Source: Magnaporthiopsis rhizophila (taxonomy: Eukaryota > Ascomycota > Sordariomycetes > Magnaporthales > Magnaporthaceae). From it: a stretch of DNA of 64,000 nt. Shown here in pieces: positions 34,995 through 45,307 of this stretch. The translations under genes were made by a program, and so were the position numbers. The notes beneath the pieces are model-generated. The model was given only the letters and a program-made list of their open reading frames with translations. It did not search any database and was not told where the DNA came from. The stretch covers positions 376,722 through 440,721 of the forward strand of contig PYSS01000004.1 of assembly GCA_003049465.1 (NCBI GenBank), given 5' to 3'. Numbering within the stretch: position 1 is the first letter of the stretch; every line of letters begins with the position of its first letter.

Positions 34995-37900
34995 AGCGAG
35001 AGTGCTTTTGCTGGTGACAGATGGCGAGTGGGAGGCTCTGCTGCCGAACCTGCTCTCAAAGGGCCACGGCGATTGCCGGGGTGGCTGAGATGTGCCTGAT
35101 GGCTTCAGTCACGGGTCAGATGTGTGATGACTACACCAACCGGTTAGTAATCGTAATATCCTCAAGCGGGCAAAAACGGTGTTTCCATGGTTCTATCCCT
35201 GGCTCGTAAGGGGATGGTGGTGCACAGGTTGAGGCGAGTAGCCTAAGTGACAGGATGGTGTTGGCGCTGCACAAATGGTCAAAAAGGCAGGCATTAGGGG
35301 AGCCCGCGGTGCTTGTCACATTTCGGCGAACCAGCGGCACAAAGCCGTCCTCCCTGAAGTCAGATGATAGACAGAGCATGTAGCATGTATATCCTGCTTC
35401 TCCCCAAATATGTGATGACAGAGAGCAAAGCACTGGCTTAGGTTCTTGGCTGCCAAGACAGGTGCTGATCTCCAGGTGGTGAGGCGGACGCTGCGTTAAG
35501 AACAGGTGGGAGACTTTGGAGGGGTCGAGATGGGGTGCATATGCAACATCCCGAAAACGAAGCCAAGGTTGCACAGCAGTTTGCTTCCTTTCTGGCAGTC
35601 CAAATCTGTAGGCGACAGCACAGAAGGTATCTTAGCCATAACAAAAAAGGAATGGAAAGCAAATGCAAACTGCGATGGCGTTTGCTGGCAGCCAATGTGA
35701 TTGAAACGCGATGCGGTGGGAACAAAAATGTGTGATAGACAGCAATAAAGGAAAAGGGACGGATGGATTCAGGGGCGTCAAGGCTGCAAGCGCTGTTTGC
35801 TCCAGGCAGTGCCAGTGTCAATGGTTAGGGCGGGGGATAGGCCATTTCACTATGCTTTTTTTTTTTGCCTTTCGCCATGACGATCTGGGCGAACACAGCA
35901 GCATCTCGCCCGATCAAAATATCGCTCGCCGTGGACTAGACGGTTGCGGCCTGTGGAGTGCATTGCGAGCAAGGCCAAATGCAGAAGAATGGAAAAGCTG
36001 GACCCGTCCAACTCACTTGTTCGGTCATGTGCTTGAGCGTGTGAGTGCGCGTCGGCAAACCACAGGGGCGCGGATTGGCTCTCGTCGGTTCTGAGCTTGG
36101 GCTTTGTCGACGGGCAAAAACCTGACAGCAATCAACCACAGCAAACGAAGAAAAGAAGAAAAAAAAAAAAAAGAAGATTATGTAGAAGTCAGGGGTCTGG
36201 TCGGGCTCTAAAAGACAATTGTAAATTGAAAACCGCAAAAATACGTGAGCAAGGCGTTGTGGCCGCGGATGCTGTCGCCGGCGCCTCGCTGGGTTGTGGT
36301 TTGGGGGGAGGAGCGGAAGTCAGGTGAGCAGGAGGGAGCACGTGTTGGGGGAGGTCGGGTGCGAGGGAAGGCGACTAAATACGGGCAGGAGGGATTTCGC
36401 GCCAGGCCAATCAGAACCCTGTTGGGTCAGGTGGCGGGTCTCCACCCTGCCTGGGCTCTGGGCACGGGCCACCCTCCCGCGCTTGGAGGGGACAAAGTCG
36501 CGGTGCTAAGCCTGCGTGAAAGGCGCGGGCAAACCTTCTGTTTGGCTGCCTTGGCCCACTCCCTCCATCCCGGCTGAGGAAAGTCTCGTGCGAGGGCGCG
36601 TGAAGCCTGAGAGAGGGGATGGAGGGGCCGGCTGGCTGGCGAGGACACCACCAGCAACACTTCTTGGTGCGGAAATGATAGGCAGCTGTGTGCTCGATCT
36701 AGCCCGATGGGGAGACAAAGAGATCAGGAATTCCGCGGCCCCAAGGCAGTCCGAGTCCGGAGCAGTGCCAACTATCTCCCTAGCTGTTTCTCTCTGCTTC
36801 TGCGAAGGTCCATCATGTAGGCACATATGATCGAGGGGTTGTTTGGGTGTGCCGGCGGGGAAGACGGAACCACAAGTAGCCGGCTGTGCGAATGCAGCCA
36901 GCTGCCCGCCCGTGCCGCCTTCACAACCCAACCATACGTGTATCGCTAATATTAGATGTCTCGCAGCTGATATGACGCCAGCTGAGTGGGGGCCTTCCAC
37001 GCCTATAGCACGCAGCTGAACGGGGTACGGACGGCTTGGTGGTTGGGAAGCACATCGCTCTATTTGACGTGATCGAGATGGGCGCCCAAAACAATCTGAC
37101 AAGAAGGGGGTGGCAGGTGACTCGATTTCCCCGTGTAGAATCCGAACTTGGGGCAATAAGGACATAGGACTGCCATGACGGTGTCGTACCCCAAAATGTG
37201 CAAGGTTGGGGACACCATGGATGACAGAGGGCAGCAAGTGCGTGTGTGCTTCTCTTTTCGCATTCCATCATGTGATTGCCGGACTTTCTTCTTCTTCCAC
37301 TCCCAGGACCAAGATGTTCGGCCCGACGCGTGATCCTGGGCCGGCTTGGACGCCATCACGCGCGCGACTGTCTTGCCCACCTCAATAAAGCGCCTGTTTC
37401 GGCTTGATCATTGATGCTCCCGCACATGCTCAAAATGGAATGGAAACCACAAACGCGAACTTGCAGCGACATGGGTTTGAAGCACGGCGGGGATGTTCTG
37501 CTGTGGTGCTTGCAGACGGCGGCCCCACCGTCAAGGGTCGGGCCTGGACTGCTGCTCATCCGCGACCCCACCAAAAATTGGAGCCTAGGCCCCCCGGCTG
37601 CAATCGTAGGTCACCACGATGGGCCCTTGACTTTGGTGACACGGAGCTTCTGCAAACGCCGACCGATCTGATCCGCCAGGCCTATCGTCTTCTCCCGCCG
37701 CCACCTAGCCAAGCCCTGCGATACCTGACAACACAGCCCTAGAATACCTCCCTAGAACTGGCCCGCTGCCCTGCAAAATCGCTCGACTCGCCGTGACAGG
37801 ATCAGGCTGAGTTGGCCTGACAAGCCGATCTTGACGGCTACTGCTCCCTAACGTCCAAAAGGTGCTGTATGCCGGCTCACTTCTCAGCCCGGCCAGACGG

Positions 37901-38030
37901 GCCCCTCCCCGCATGACCGAACCGAATATACTCAGTTCCTGGCCGCATTCCCGCTCCTTGTGTCCTCTGCCGTAACCCAAAGCCACACCCAAGCCCCGTT
38001 GGTGAGACCACCTCGGGCACACAACGCATC
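34995..38030. other. Gene-poor stretch between cbf1 and gid9 (divergent)
   Basis: The two flanking genes are transcribed away from each other, so both promoters lie here. No gene or RNA was recognised across 3 kb. Short A/T tracts occur at about 35856-35865 and 36157-36172. Confidence 0.6.
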
Positions 38031-39535
38031 ATGGCCGATCATGAAACTACAAAAATCGACAAGGCGAACCACCTTCTTCTCGTAAGGCCCCAAGAGACGG
38101 AACCTAGCCTGTTACTACGCCGCAACGAGCAACGGCAAAAGTACCCCGCCCAGCCGAGCCGACACCATAGGATGCTGACGAACCTTGCTGGATGTGCACA
38201 GGACCAACCATTGCTCCGGCTCCCTTACGAGCTGATGCGTAAAAACTTCCGGTCGGCCCACTTCACGGTCGAGAAGGAATCGCTAGCAGTTAAGAACCTG
38301 CTCAAGGACACGGCCACAAACTCGCTCAACGGACGGGCCTCACCCGACGATGTGCTCCGCAACATCGATTCCATGCTGGCGCGAGTGCGCGGGATCAAGC
38401 GCAAGCTTTCGGCATGCGCCGACGAGGAGGCTCGCCTGTACCGCCACCTCGATTCCCGCGCCGCCCACCTCGGCGAGCTGGCCTCGATGCAAACCCTAGA
38501 CGATGTCAAGTACGAGCAGTGGTCCCGCCGCCGCCTAGACCGCCTGCTCGTCGACTACCTTCTCCGCCACGGCTACAACAACAGCGCTACTGCCCTGGCC
38601 GATGAGCGAGATATGCGCGATCTGGTTGACATCGATACTTTTGTCCAAATGAGCAAGATACAAGAAAGCCTGAGAAACAGGGGCGTCACCGAGGCCCTGG
38701 CATGGTGTATAGACAACAAGAAGGAGCTGCGCAAGATTGACGTGAGTATCCTGATTCTCTGGGATTATGTCCTGTTTCGTCCCCGTCTAACCTAGCATGC
38801 CCATGACCGCAGAGCAATCTTGAGTTCATGCTGCGCTTTCAGCAGTACATAGAACTGGTGAGGTCGCAGTCGATGCCCAGATTCCTAGAGGCGATAGCAC
38901 ACGCCAGGAAGTACCTCATCCCGTTTAAAGAAACATACCCACTCGAAGTCAACCAGGCTGCGGGTCTGCTAGCCGTCACACCCGACCGGACCGGAGACTC
39001 ATACGGCGACCTTTGGAGCCTGGATCGCTGGGAAATGCTGGCGGATCTTTTCACCTCGACCCACAACCGCCTGCTATCACTCCCTTCTTTCCCCCTGCTG
39101 CACATCGCCTTGTCCTCTGGTCTCTCTGCCTTGAAAACGCCAGCCTGCCACTCAAGCGAGGCGCGCGACGTTGCCGCCCCCAACAACAGTGGAGGCAACA
39201 GCAATAGCAACAGCGCATCGGTCACGCCCGCCAGCGCCGACGCTTCGTCGTCCGCCACAGCCGCTCCGTCGTCGACAGCTATAACGCTGGGTTCCTCGAT
39301 GTGCCCCATCTGTTCGACGGAGCTGAACGAGCTCGCTCGCAACGTGCCCTACGCCCACCACAGCAAGAGCCATGTCGAGCCCGATCTGGTGATGCTGCCC
39401 AACTCCAGGGTGTACGGCAAGGCCCGGCTCGAGGAGTACGCCAAAAAGTCGGGGCTATCCCACCAGCGCGTGAAAGACCTCCGGACCGGCGAGATCTACC
39501 CCTGGAGCGAGCTCAAAAAGGTGTACATCACATGA
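38031..39535 (+). CDS. gid9: GID/CTLH E3 ligase RING subunit Gid9 (Fyv10)
   Basis: Three exons, 38031-38081, 38202-38741 and 38813-39535, giving 437 residues. The first exon encodes MADHETTKIDKANHLLL and joins to DQPLLRLPYELMRKNFR, the conserved start of Gid9/MAEA. Domains: coiled N-terminal region, LisH (about 128-160, LLVDYLLRHGYNNSATALA), CTLH (about 166-223), CRA (to about 290), a Ser/Asn/Ala-rich insert (about 305-350), and a degenerate RING starting CPICSTELNELARNVPYAHHS at 360. In yeast the Gid2-Gid9 RING pair ubiquitinates gluconeogenic enzymes after glucose return. The first intron is 120 nt, a multiple of three with no in-frame stop, so its retention would be silent to a frame check; I prefer splicing because the joined sequence restores the family N terminus. 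Confidence 0.94.
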
Positions 39536-40073
39536 GATAGAAGTGGCCAAGATTCGAACCCCACCACAAGTGGGCCGTGGTTGTCAATCGACAAAGGGGT
39601 CAAGTTTCGGGAAAGGACTTGTGCCCTCAAAAGGTCATGCTCACTCAAGCATCCGGACATGGCCAATCGTATCATTCTGCCGAGTACAGAATGAGATGCG
39701 TACACGGCGTGGCCTCTCGTGTTTTGGCGTATAGGAGGGCGCCACAGGAACTAGTTCCAGTTTTGTATATTGCACGAGTTGCTGTTATTAGCGGAAACGA
39801 CTTAATGATTACCTTCTCTCTTCTCGCGCCTTTGCATTCCCAGGTTGAGCATTTCGATTTGAAGCATCCATGGATTTAGGAGTCGAGGATCTCGACTTGG
39901 CTGACTAGGTTTGGAGGTTTCGATATGTGATGATATTTTACGATGAGCTCATGATAGGCCATCAAGGGGACTTTTCACATACTCCTTTTTTTCAGCCCTA
40001 CTCCATCCAGAATGCAACGCATTGAACATGGCGACCCCTGCCCGCAGCCCCGTGGTATCTTCTAAGACTTTTC
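39536..40073. other. Convergent 3' flanks of gid9 and tafazzin
   Basis: About 540 bases between two stop codons. Nothing coding. An element on the minus strand near 39550-39565 (GGGTTCGAATCT) resembles a tRNA B box, but no cloverleaf forms around it. Confidence 0.6.
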
Positions 40074-41451
40074 TCATCTCTGGCTGACAATACTGTCGTC
40101 AACCTTGCTCTTGTACGTGTAGCCAACCCCAGGCTCTCTGGCCCAGGTCTCGGCCAGGCCAAACTTTGGGTCCTCGTCTGGGTAGCCCAGACTGCGGCGG
40201 AGCTTGAGGACCTCATCGCGGAGCCTCCGGGCGACCTCGATGCGGATCGCCCGAGCCTCCTCGCCGTGCTCTAGGTCCACCGTCGCCGCCCCTGAGCGCG
40301 CTACGGTCTTGCCGCCAGCGTTCTTCTCGCCGTCGTGTAATGAGCGGCGAGGCGAAGAGGTGGAGGAAGAATAAGACGCAGCCGTGACAAGCTCCCTCCA
40401 ACGACGCCGCAGGTCACCAAATGCGACCTCGGCATCGAGAGGCTCGCCGAAGACGACGCGGACGCGACGGCCGATGCGCGGCAGGAAGCGGGGGAAGCCG
40501 CGGTCCTCGGCCATGATGCGGTCGGTGCCGTCGATGAACATGGGCACGATGTTCGGAGCGGCGGGCGAATCTGGCAGCGATGGCGACGCCGACGACGACG
40601 GGTGGCGATCACCGTCGTCGTCGCCGCCGGGGGTCTCGAGCACGAGGCGGGCGACCCCCCACTTGAAGTATCGCATGCCGCGCTCGGGCTGCTGGTGCAC
40701 GCACGCCTCGGGGAAGACGTGCACCCAGGCGTGCGGCGGGGCCCAGGGGCGGAAGGCGGCCGCAGCCGCGGACGGGCAGGCGTGGCCGTCGCCCTTGTGG
40801 GTTGACGATGAAGACAGCAAAAACCTCGAGAAGACCCGGCCGTCCGAGAGGAGACGGACGGCGTCGGTCATGGTGGGCTGAAAGAGCCCGCCCAGAGGCG
40901 AGTGCCTAAAGCGGTAGGTGGGCAGGGTTTGGCCCATTTGGAAGAAGCTGGTGAGGAAGCTGTTCTTGAAGCAGATGTCGTGCGCGGCGAGCGACCACCT
41001 CTGGCTGGGTGGATCGAAGCTGTATTTGAGAGGGAGAATGCCCCAGATGAGAGGGTCGTCGAGACTATTTGAACATTTTGTGAGCAAAATACATGCTTGC
41101 ATCGAAACCAAGGGATTCAGGTACTCACACAGAAACGTGGTTGCTCACTGAAGAATGAGCCCTCAGGAAACAAAACAAGTATGAAAGTCAGCGCCCTATT
41201 CCATCGATAGTTTGCGACCAAGCTAAAAGCGATATGGCTAAATCACCAGTGATGAGGCCCCGTCGCCGCTTGTCGACATTCCTCCTGCTCTCGAGCAGCT
41301 CAAGAAACCGGTCCATTCCGATGACCTCGACGTCGTTGAGGCCATATAGAAAGCCCCTGGACAAGAGGCTGGTCAGGCCTATGATCATGGCCGAGCCGGC
41401 CCGCCATGCCAGGCTGGGCTTCTGGGGCGGCACGACGGGCGTCGGGGCCAT
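40074..41451 (-). CDS. taz1: Tafazzin-type lysophospholipid acyltransferase
   Basis: Three exons, 41451-41247, 41147-41129 and 41064-40074, giving 404 residues. The enzyme transfers acyl chains between phospholipids and lysophospholipids to remodel cardiolipin in mitochondria. The splice joins rebuild RRRGLITVSNHVSVLDDPLIWG; the 19-nt middle exon carries most of the catalytic HX4D box (His72, Asp77). Further PlsC elements: AAHDICFKNSFLTSFF, HVFPEACVHQ where most relatives have FPEG, RYFKWGVARLVLE, and VPMFIDGTDRIMAE. A hydrophobic segment at about 15-37 is the likely membrane anchor. Low-complexity inserts (Ser-rich near 165, Asp/Ser near 245, Ser near 320) make it longer than the yeast protein. 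It diverges from the NOSIP-like gene with 341 bases between start codons. Confidence 0.9.
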
Positions 41452-41792
41452 GGTGCACCTGTCTGGCTGCCAACGCAGGTGACCTGACGGCGATGTTCCA
41501 TGCGTCGTGAAAAAGGCTGTCGTTTTTCTTGGCGGCGAAAACCGCACGGCTGACTGTAGGGCGATATATGTAACAGCGTTCCATCAATTGGCGGCCCCAC
41601 TTGGTCGCGTACCTCCCGCCGCGGAACAGCGCGGGAGTGACTTCATCATTTATTTCGTCGCGCCGCCCAACGCAATATCAATCCCCACGGAAGCTCTCCG
41701 AAAACCTCCATCCCGCCACGATTCCCGATTCCCGATTCCCGATTCCCCAGATCCTTCAGAGCCGCCAAAACCTGCCACGGCGGCAGCCCAAC
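41452..41792. promoter_or_regulatory. Shared divergent promoter region, tafazzin / NOSIP-like
   Basis: Only 341 bases separate the two opposing ATGs, so both genes must share this region. It includes a four-copy 7-base repeat (ATTCCCG, 41721-41748) in the probable leader of the NOSIP-like gene. No specific factor site is claimed. Confidence 0.6.
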
Positions 41793-43064
41793 ATGGCCCA
41801 CAGTACGTCCAGCGTCTTTTCCCGAGTCCCAAGCCTCAAGAAAACTACCCGTATAGCTGACCCACGCCCATCGCCAACAGGCAAAAGAAACACCAGCAGA
41901 GCCGTCTTCACATCCTACGAGCGGTCATGGGCTAAAGCCTCATGGGGCGCCTCGTCAGCCCGCCTGACGCGCGAGTCCTTCCTCCCCTTCGCCTCGTGCT
42001 CGCTCTGCCTCGAGGCCGCCGTCGAGCCCGTCGCCTGCCCGCTCGGCGACATCTTCTGCCGCGAGTGCGCCCTCAGCAACATCCTGGCGCAAAAGAAGGA
42101 GATCAAGCGCGCCGAACGCGCCCGCATCGAAGCCGAGAGGGAGAGCGCGCGGGCGCGAGGGCTGAGCGAGCAGGAGGCGCACGACCGAGCCGTTCGGGAG
42201 TTTGAGCTCGTCCAGGCCGGCTTCGACGTCTCGGCGCCAAAAGGCGGCGGCGGCGGCAGTGGTGCAGAGAGTAACAGTAGGGGGCTGGTCGCCGCTGCAG
42301 GGGCTGCCTCACAGGGTCGGCCACCACCCAAGGCGCTGCTAGACAGCAGTCAGGATGGCGGCGGTGGCAGCAGTGCTTCCTCCAAGAAGCGGGCCTTTGA
42401 GCTGGACGAGGAGGAGGTGGCGCGCATCGCGGCCGAGGACCGGGCCAAGGCGCGCAGGACCATCGACAGCGAAAAGGCGAACAAGCCCACACTGCCGTCG
42501 TTCTGGGCGCCCACCGTGACGCCGACGTCGAACCAGCACAACGTGCTGCACGAGGTCAAGAAGCACGTCAAGAAGGAGCCCGTCTGCCCGAGCTCCAAGG
42601 AGGACAACCCGCATCCGCTGTCGCTACACTCGCTGACGGCCATCCACTTTACCGAGGACGGCGATCCTGCTGAGGAACAAGAAGGCACCGGCGCCAAGGA
42701 CGGCGGCAGCTCCTCGGCGAAGACGCCGCGGCAGAGGATATGTCCGGCCTGCAGGAAGGCGCTGTCCAACAGCTCCAAGGCCGTGCTCGCCAAGCCGTGC
42801 GGCCACGTCGTGTGCAAGTCGTGCGTCGCGCAGTTCATGACGCCGTCGGGCAGGATAGACTCGCACGCACCCGGCGCTGACCCGGACCAGGTCCGCTGCT
42901 TCGTGTGCGACGCCGACACGACCGAGAGGAAACCTTTGTCGGAGAAGCACAAGAAAGAAAAGACGACGGCGCCGGGGCTCATCGAGCTCCGGAGCGAAGG
43001 CACGGGTTTCTCGGCCAGCGGCGTGAACCAGGTCAAGAAGCTTGGCGTGTCGTTTCAGTGCTGA
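41793..43064 (+). CDS. NOSIP-like RING/U-box family protein
   Basis: Two exons, 41793-41802 and 41881-43064, giving 397 residues. The 10-nt first exon joins to give MAHSKRNTSRAVFTSYER, the conserved start of the NOSIP family, which is why I prefer it over the uninterrupted upstream frame. First zinc region SCSLCLEAAVEPVACPLG followed by IFCRECAL at about 42-70; an adjacent long basic helix (QKKEIKRAERARIEAERE); a Gly/Ser linker; the conserved FWAPTVTP stretch near 205; then a C-terminal RING: CPACRKALSNSSKAVLAKPC near 290, GHVVCKSC, and CFVCDA near 343. NOSIP proteins are ubiquitin E3-type factors found with spliceosomes and in the nucleus; fungal function is little known, and fungi lack the animal nitric oxide synthase partner. 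Role in ubiquitination is inferred from domains. Confidence 0.88.
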   Translation: MAHSTSSVFSRVPSLKKTTRIADPRPSPTGKRNTSRAVFTSYERSWAKASWGASSARLTRESFLPFASCSLCLEAAVEPVACPLGDIFCRECALSNILAQKKEIKRAERARIEAERESARARGLSEQEAHDRAVREFELVQAGFDVSAPKGGGGGSGAESNSRGLVAAAGAASQGRPPPKALLDSSQDGGGGSSASSKKRAFELDEEEVARIAAEDRAKARRTIDSEKANKPTLPSFWAPTVTPTSNQHNVLHEVKKHVKKEPVCPSSKEDNPHPLSLHSLTAIHFTEDGDPAEEQEGTGAKDGGSSSAKTPRQRICPACRKALSNSSKAVLAKPCGHVVCKSCVAQFMTPSGRIDSHAPGADPDQVRCFVCDADTTERKPLSEKHKKEKTTAPGLIELRSEGTGFSASGVNQVKKLGVSFQC

Positions 43065-43222
43065 AATTCAGTCACATACTATTATTTATTACGTATAGAC
43101 GGGATGAAAACGGCTGAAATACAGAACACACAACGCTCTATTCTGACAACTAGGTACATGTGTATGTGCTTTGACATGCGACAAACCACTTGCAGCGCCA
43201 ACCTCCTTTCCGTGCGGTCCTC
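43065..43222. other. Short convergent gap
   Basis: 158 bases between the NOSIP-like and carrier stop codons; the two 3' untranslated regions probably overlap. Confidence 0.6.
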
Positions 43223-45307
43223 CTACGACCTGTCTTTGATCATGCGATGGCTACTATCCAGCATGTTATTCAGAAAGAGGTCGGTCGCCTCTCTCACCGC
43301 CTTCCGAACCGGCCTTGGTGGTGGTGTGGGCTGTGGCTTCGCCTTGCCATACCCGAAATCCCGCCGGCTTTCCTCTTGGGCGTGTGGCACGCTGCGTTGT
43401 GACCTGGCGTCTTCACGGTAGGGGAGGTAGCTGGCAGGGCGTCGGTCCCTATAGCCGGTTGACTCTTCTTCGCGGTAACCACCCTGGTCGTCGTGACCGC
43501 TCCGGCCACCGCCATAGCCGCCCGGACCATCGTAGTCGCCATAGTCGGCTGGGTCGCCTCGCCCGGCATAATAACCCTGGCCTCCTCTTCCACCCCCATA
43601 GCCAGCAGGGTCTCGGTCTTCATAGCTTGCGGGATAGCGACCCGAATAGCCGGCGGGACCACGTCCCCTGAGAACAGCATTGTCAACCGGAACGTGCGAT
43701 GATGATGATGATGATGATGGTGATGACGACCGCGCGTGCGGGTCTGAATCGAAGCACGCGAGAAATTCCCGATCCCGCATTGCCCGGTCTCGCATCGCTT
43801 GGTTCCGCCCGTGCCGATCGGGCCGCGACCGTCCGCCGTCAACCGTCCTCCAGACGGCGACGAGGCCAAAGTACAGGCGCACGACCACCCTGTGCAGCAG
43901 GTCCTTGGATAGCATCGTGATGCCGTGGCTGAAGAAGGCCCTGAACAGCTCGCCGGCCAGGCCGTCGTAGAGGGCTCCAGGGCCTTCGCTCTTGGAGATG
44001 TGCAAGAGCATGGTGAAGATGTTGTCGTGCGCGATGCTCTTGACTCCGGCCTCGACGGTGTGAGCGGCCGACGCGACGGCCTCTTTGACCTCGTCGGCCA
44101 TGTGGTGGTGGTGGTGGTGGTGGTGGTGGTCGTGGTCGTGGTCGTCATCGTCGTGGTCGTCCTGCGGCGAGCCGATCATCGGGGTGTGGAAGACGTTGTT
44201 GTTCCGGATCCCGAGCCCGAGCCCGTGGCCGTCGTCGTCGGCCGTCATATGGCTAAATTGGCTGATGTGGCTGTGGTTCGACTCGATCTCGTCCCTGTCG
44301 TCTTCGTGCCTGGCCTCCTGTGCCGCCGCATCGCCGCCGCCCCAGTTGACGTGAATCGGAGCATCGCCCATCCTCGCCCTCTTGCTCTCGGCGTCGGGCG
44401 GCGATGGGGTAGGCTCAATGATGACGGGCGGGACGAAAGGCGGCGGGGGTGTGGGTGGCGATGGTGCCCTTGGCAGGGCCGGCGATGTCATCATCGTCGA
44501 CACCTGCAGCCGCGCCTTGGCCGTTTGGAAAGGATGAGTGAGGGCAGTGGCGGCCGCCTTGCTCACGGCCGCACTGAGGAACGTTGTGAACCCGCCGAGG
44601 TCTCCTCCTCCTCCTCCTCCTCCTCCACTACCGCCACCACGACCGCCACCTCGGGGCTTGCGCCCGCCCGCAGCGGCAGCCCTGATGACATGGTCCAGGC
44701 AGAACGTGATGCTGGGGTTCAGCGTCAGGACCAGAGCGGCCGAGTACCCAGCCCAGAGACCCTGGACGCCCTTCTCCCTCCACAGGTCGCGCAGCTCGCC
44801 CGCCAGGCCCTTCCTGGCGCGCCACTGGTCCGCCGCCAGCGCGGCCGTCTGCATGCGCGCGACCGCGTTGGCAACAGGCATGGTCAGGGTCCTGGCGGCG
44901 GCGCCAGCGACGGCGCCGATCAGCAGCTCCTCGACGCCCCCGAGGCTGCTGCTGCTTCTCCTCCTGGCGGCACGCCTGCGGCCGGCGAGGCGATGCGAGC
45001 GCAGCCACGAGTAGAAGAGGAAAAAGAGGAACGAGTCGGCCGCCGACTTGGCCATGTCCGATGCCAGGCCGACGAACAGGGCCGAGGGCCCGCCCTCGTC
45101 ACGCAGGATCCGCCGTAGCGCGTCGACTGCGCCGTCGTAGGCGTCCCTGGCGGTCGCGCCGCCGCTGTCGTCGCGCGCGAGCTGCCGCTGGACTTTGAGG
45201 CGCGTGTTGATCAGGTCGAGCGGGTACGTTGCCGCTGTCGCCAAGGCGGCCCCGAGGGACCCTGAGGCCGCGTGGCCTAGGGCGGGGAGGATGCCGCCGG
45301 ACGACAT
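43223..45307 (-). CDS. SLC25 carrier, peroxisomal ANT1/PMP47-like, with long extensions
   Basis: Intronless, 694 residues. Residues 1-290 hold two mitochondrial-carrier repeats and the start of a third: ATYPLDLINTRLKV (Pro29-x-Asp31) in repeat 1, MPVANAVARMQT in repeat 2, HPFQTAKARLQV at the start of repeat 3. GYSAALVLTLNPSITF resembles the peroxisomal adenine nucleotide carriers (yeast Ant1, Candida Pmp47), so import of ATP into peroxisomes is the likely role. The third repeat is split by about 130 residues of Pro-rich, acidic and His-rich sequence (about ten consecutive His near 395) before HNIFTMLLHISKSEGPGALYDGL and a last membrane stretch. After residue 480 there is a Tyr/Gly/Arg/Asp-rich tail with RGG-like and YGG motifs. 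Normal carriers have about 300 residues, so over half of this protein is extra. Mitochondrial location cannot be excluded. Confidence 0.82.
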   Translation of the reverse strand: MSSGGILPALGHAASGSLGAALATAATYPLDLINTRLKVQRQLARDDSGGATARDAYDGAVDALRRILRDEGGPSALFVGLASDMAKSAADSFLFFLFYSWLRSHRLAGRRRAARRRSSSSLGGVEELLIGAVAGAAARTLTMPVANAVARMQTAALAADQWRARKGLAGELRDLWREKGVQGLWAGYSAALVLTLNPSITFCLDHVIRAAAAGGRKPRGGGRGGGSGGGGGGGGDLGGFTTFLSAAVSKAAATALTHPFQTAKARLQVSTMMTSPALPRAPSPPTPPPPFVPPVIIEPTPSPPDAESKRARMGDAPIHVNWGGGDAAAQEARHEDDRDEIESNHSHISQFSHMTADDDGHGLGLGIRNNNVFHTPMIGSPQDDHDDDDHDHDHHHHHHHHHMADEVKEAVASAAHTVEAGVKSIAHDNIFTMLLHISKSEGPGALYDGLAGELFRAFFSHGITMLSKDLLHRVVVRLYFGLVAVWRTVDGGRSRPDRHGRNQAMRDRAMRDREFLACFDSDPHARSSSPSSSSSSSHVPVDNAVLRGRGPAGYSGRYPASYEDRDPAGYGGGRGGQGYYAGRGDPADYGDYDGPGGYGGGRSGHDDQGGYREEESTGYRDRRPASYLPYREDARSQRSVPHAQEESRRDFGYGKAKPQPTPPPRPVRKAVREATDLFLNNMLDSSHRMIKDRS

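Noticed and set aside
39545..39570. tRNA B-box-like GGGTTCGAATCT on the minus strand
   Set aside because: No A box at a suitable distance, no acceptor or T-stem pairing. Other TTCGA-type matches (5790, 23911, 28486) also fail to fold as tRNAs.
43925..45118. 397-codon open frame on the plus strand
   Set aside because: Antisense shadow of the SLC25 carrier gene; long Val and Arg runs are the complement of the His and Gly repeats.
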